A DNA stretch of 6,783 nucleotides from Candidatus Fermentibacteraceae bacterium (GTDB taxonomy: Bacteria > Fermentibacterota > Fermentibacteria > Fermentibacterales > JCC-6). Positions within the stretch are counted from its first letter, which is position 1; the number at the start of each line of letters is the position of its first letter. The stretch is taken from NCBI GenBank assembly GCA_021162285.1, contig JAGGYZ010000281.1:1-6783 (forward strand), written 5' to 3'. Made by a program: the position numbers and the translations under genes. The notes beneath the pieces are model-generated. The model had not been told where the DNA came from and ran no database searches. It worked only from the letters and a program-made list of their open reading frames with translations. Positions 4,617 to 6,783 of this stretch are shown piece after piece.

Positions 4617-6783
4617 ATGAGCAAACTGGTCTCCCTGATACTCGTGCTGTCTGTCTCTCTTGTGTCTGCAGAAGAACCGGTTGTAACCATCCTTGATAAC
4701 GGACTCACCGTAGTTACACAGGAACTGCACTACGCACCTGTAGTTGCATCTGTAATTTCATACAGAGTTGGCGGTAGAAACGAAACAGGAAACGACATAG
4801 GATTGAGCCACTTCATGGAACATCAGATGTTCAAGGGAACGTCTGACATGCCTGAGGGTCGTTTCTGGCAGCTGGTTCAGAGAGACGGAGGCAGCGCCAA
4901 TGCCTTTACAACAGAAGACATCACCTGCTTCTATCTGATACTGCCTTCAGGCAGGCTTGAAGATGCTCTTTCAATAGAAAGTGACAGAATGGTAAACTGT
5001 CTGCTGGATTCATCGGGAATTGTTTCCGAACGGAATGTTGTTCACGAGGAAAGAAGAATGCGCACTGCAGATGACCCGGACGGCGCTCTTATGGAAGCTC
5101 TGCTTGAAACCGCCTACACACAGCACCCCTACGGCAGACCTGTTATAGGCTACGATGAGAACATTCTTGCATACAACAACACAAATACCCGAGTCTACTA
5201 CGAAACCTACTACTGTCCTTCCAACGCCGTGCTTTCTGTGGTTGGTGATTTTGATACGCAGGAACTGCTGGGGCAGATACAGGAGTACTTCGGTGGCATC
5301 CCTGCAGGCAATGTACCGGAAGAGCAGATTCCCACTGAGCCAGAACAGACAGAAGCAAGGCTGGTGGAAGTTGAGCACGCTTCCAACCTGCCAAGATTTA
5401 TCATGTCATTCCATGCCTGCAGTGGCTCCGATCCCGCAAATCCGGCGATGGAAATAATATCGTCATACCTGTCCGGCGGAAGAACCGGCAGATTCGATCA
5501 GCTTCTTGTTGAAACCGGCCTTGTTTACGGTGCAGGAGCCTGGAATGATGGCGGCATAGATCCGGGTCTGTTCAGTATTGATGTTACCATGAATCCGCCT
5601 GAAGATAGCGGTCCTGCCATTGAAGAGATTCAGGAAATGGTGTGGGACGAGCTTGAAAATCTCGCAGAAAACGGTATTTCTCAGGCGGATCTTGAACAGC
5701 TTAAAAACAGATACAGAGCTCAGGATGTTTTAGGTGATGCCAGCCCGGTTGGTCTTGCCATGAACTACAGCCTTTCCGCAACCATGTATGGCGACCCCAT
5801 GCACAGTACCGAGCAACTGGAACTTATAGAACAGCTTACACCTGAAGACATAAAATCTGCAGCAGGCTGTTTCCGCAGGAACGGTGTAACAGTTGCAGCT
5901 CTCATCCCTACAGGCGGCAGAAGTATGGGTAGCGCAGGAGACCAGGCTCTGCCAACTGATGTCACCGAACCTTCATCTGTAAACTATGACGGCCTAGAAA
6001 TTCCCGACGACTTCATGGCTCTGCCTTCAACCTCCATTGCCCGGGGAGTTGAAACCTTTGAGCTTGCAAACGGTCTTGTTCTGCTTGTAAAGGAAGACCA
6101 CACATTCCCCGTTGCATCTATCAGCTTCTCTGTACCAATGGGAAGATTGATGTACAATTCTGAGTTCAACGGACTTGGTTCAATCACTGTGGAAACCATG
6201 CTGCACGGTACACCGGAGCTTGAATACACAGAGTTTCACAAGAGACTGGAAAATGAAGGGGCTTCACTGCGATTTTACAGTGGAGTTAAATCCTCATCAG
6301 GAGCTGCTACTGTTCTCTCCGAGGATCTTGAGACAGGTTTCATCGCAGTGGCAGACCTTCTTCTTGATCCAGCCTTCAGGCAGGCGGACTTCGACAGAGT
6401 GATGACCGAAAATTACACAGACCTTGCGGCTTCCGCTGAAAGAACCGGCAGCGTAGCTTATGACAGCCTGATGTTCATCACCGCTGCTTCCCCGGCTGAC
6501 TACCGGAATCCATCCAGAGAATCCCTCGGCAGAATTACCATTGAGAAGGTAACTGAATACTACGATCTGTGCTGCAGACCTGAAGGCACGGTTATTACCG
6601 TGGTAGGAGATGTTGATCCTGAGGCAGTATTCAATATGACAGAAAACTACTTCGCCGACTGGAACAACCCTGAAGAACCACTGCCTGAACTTCAGGTCCC
6701 TGCTTTTACAACCTCCAGAGGAGACACGGTTGTAACCTTTATGGAGGGTAGAACACAGAGCACTGTGATGATCGCAACACAAG
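4617..6783 (+). CDS. Exported M16 (insulinase-type) zinc peptidase, two-domain, 3' end cut by the window
   Basis: 722 residues are present and no stop is reached; family members with two tandem halves usually have about 850-950. ATG 4617 has AGGTGG 6 nt upstream. Residues 1-18 form a Sec signal peptide ending VSA, so it acts in the periplasm or outside the cell. The first half carries the inverted zinc motif HxxEH as H65-F-M-E-H69 within SHFMEHQMFKGT, and the third zinc ligand E145 in VVHEERRMR, 75 residues after H69 as the family requires. NAFTTEDITCFY (95-106), HPYGRPVIGY (170-179) and YYCPSNAVLSVVGDFD (198-213) follow. The inactive-type domain includes GGRTGRFDQLLVETGLVYG (287-305). A second N-type domain starts near residue 478 (VETFELANGL), but its HxxEH position reads ITVET (523-527), so only the first half should be catalytic. 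Family members degrade unfolded peptides; the substrate here is unknown. The 155-residue exported protein just upstream may be related in function. Confidence 0.96.
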   Translation, partial: MSKLVSLILVLSVSLVSAEEPVVTILDNGLTVVTQELHYAPVVASVISYRVGGRNETGNDIGLSHFMEHQMFKGTSDMPEGRFWQLVQRDGGSANAFTTEDITCFYLILPSGRLEDALSIESDRMVNCLLDSSGIVSERNVVHEERRMRTADDPDGALMEALLETAYTQHPYGRPVIGYDENILAYNNTNTRVYYETYYCPSNAVLSVVGDFDTQELLGQIQEYFGGIPAGNVPEEQIPTEPEQTEARLVEVEHASNLPRFIMSFHACSGSDPANPAMEIISSYLSGGRTGRFDQLLVETGLVYGAGAWNDGGIDPGLFSIDVTMNPPEDSGPAIEEIQEMVWDELENLAENGISQADLEQLKNRYRAQDVLGDASPVGLAMNYSLSATMYGDPMHSTEQLELIEQLTPEDIKSAAGCFRRNGVTVAALIPTGGRSMGSAGDQALPTDVTEPSSVNYDGLEIPDDFMALPSTSIARGVETFELANGLVLLVKEDHTFPVASISFSVPMGRLMYNSEFNGLGSITVETMLHGTPELEYTEFHKRLENEGASLRFYSGVKSSSGAATVLSEDLETGFIAVADLLLDPAFRQADFDRVMTENYTDLAASAERTGSVAYDSLMFITAASPADYRNPSRESLGRITIEKVTEYYDLCCRPEGTVITVVGDVDPEAVFNMTENYFADWNNPEEPLPELQVPAFTTSRGDTVVTFMEGRTQSTVMIATQ

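Overview
The window reads as ordinary bacterial chromosome of about 47% G+C by eye. It has Shine-Dalgarno sites before every gene, one GTG and one TTG start, and all three stop codons in standard use. Two proteins carry Sec-type signal peptides and one is a large exported M16 peptidase, which suggests a cell with a periplasm (Gram-negative-like). Monofunctional formate-tetrahydrofolate ligase plus a Cys-rich BFD-like ferredoxin domain fits an anaerobe. An uncultured FCB-type or candidate-phylum bacterium is possible, but the sequence alone does not settle this.

Layout. 1-286: no convincing gene; two hairpins that may end fhs transcription. 287-1963 (-): fhs, complete. 1964-2259: divergent intergenic region with weak promoter candidates on both strands. 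2260-2520 (+): a small protein with a BFD-type [2Fe-2S] domain and a Cys-rich tail. It converges with 2557-2979 (-), a YjbQ/UPF0047 protein. Just upstream of yjbQ on the same strand is 3010-3840 (-), a 276-residue protein I do not recognise. The two look like an operon behind a good sigma70-type promoter at 3883-3911. Diverging from it are 4019-4486 (+), a 155-residue exported protein of unknown function with a TTG start, and 4617-6783 (+), the first 722 residues of an exported two-domain M16 zinc peptidase that runs off the window.

How they work together. Fhs supplies 10-formyl-tetrahydrofolate for one-carbon metabolism. The BFD-like protein probably carries an iron-sulfur cluster for an unidentified partner. 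The minus-strand pair has no clear pathway. The two plus-strand genes at the right both act outside the cytoplasm, and may share transcription. I see no mobile element, CRISPR array, rRNA or tRNA, and no clear new system. The least explained parts are the 276-residue protein linked to yjbQ, the 155-residue exported protein, and the extra cysteines of the BFD-like protein.
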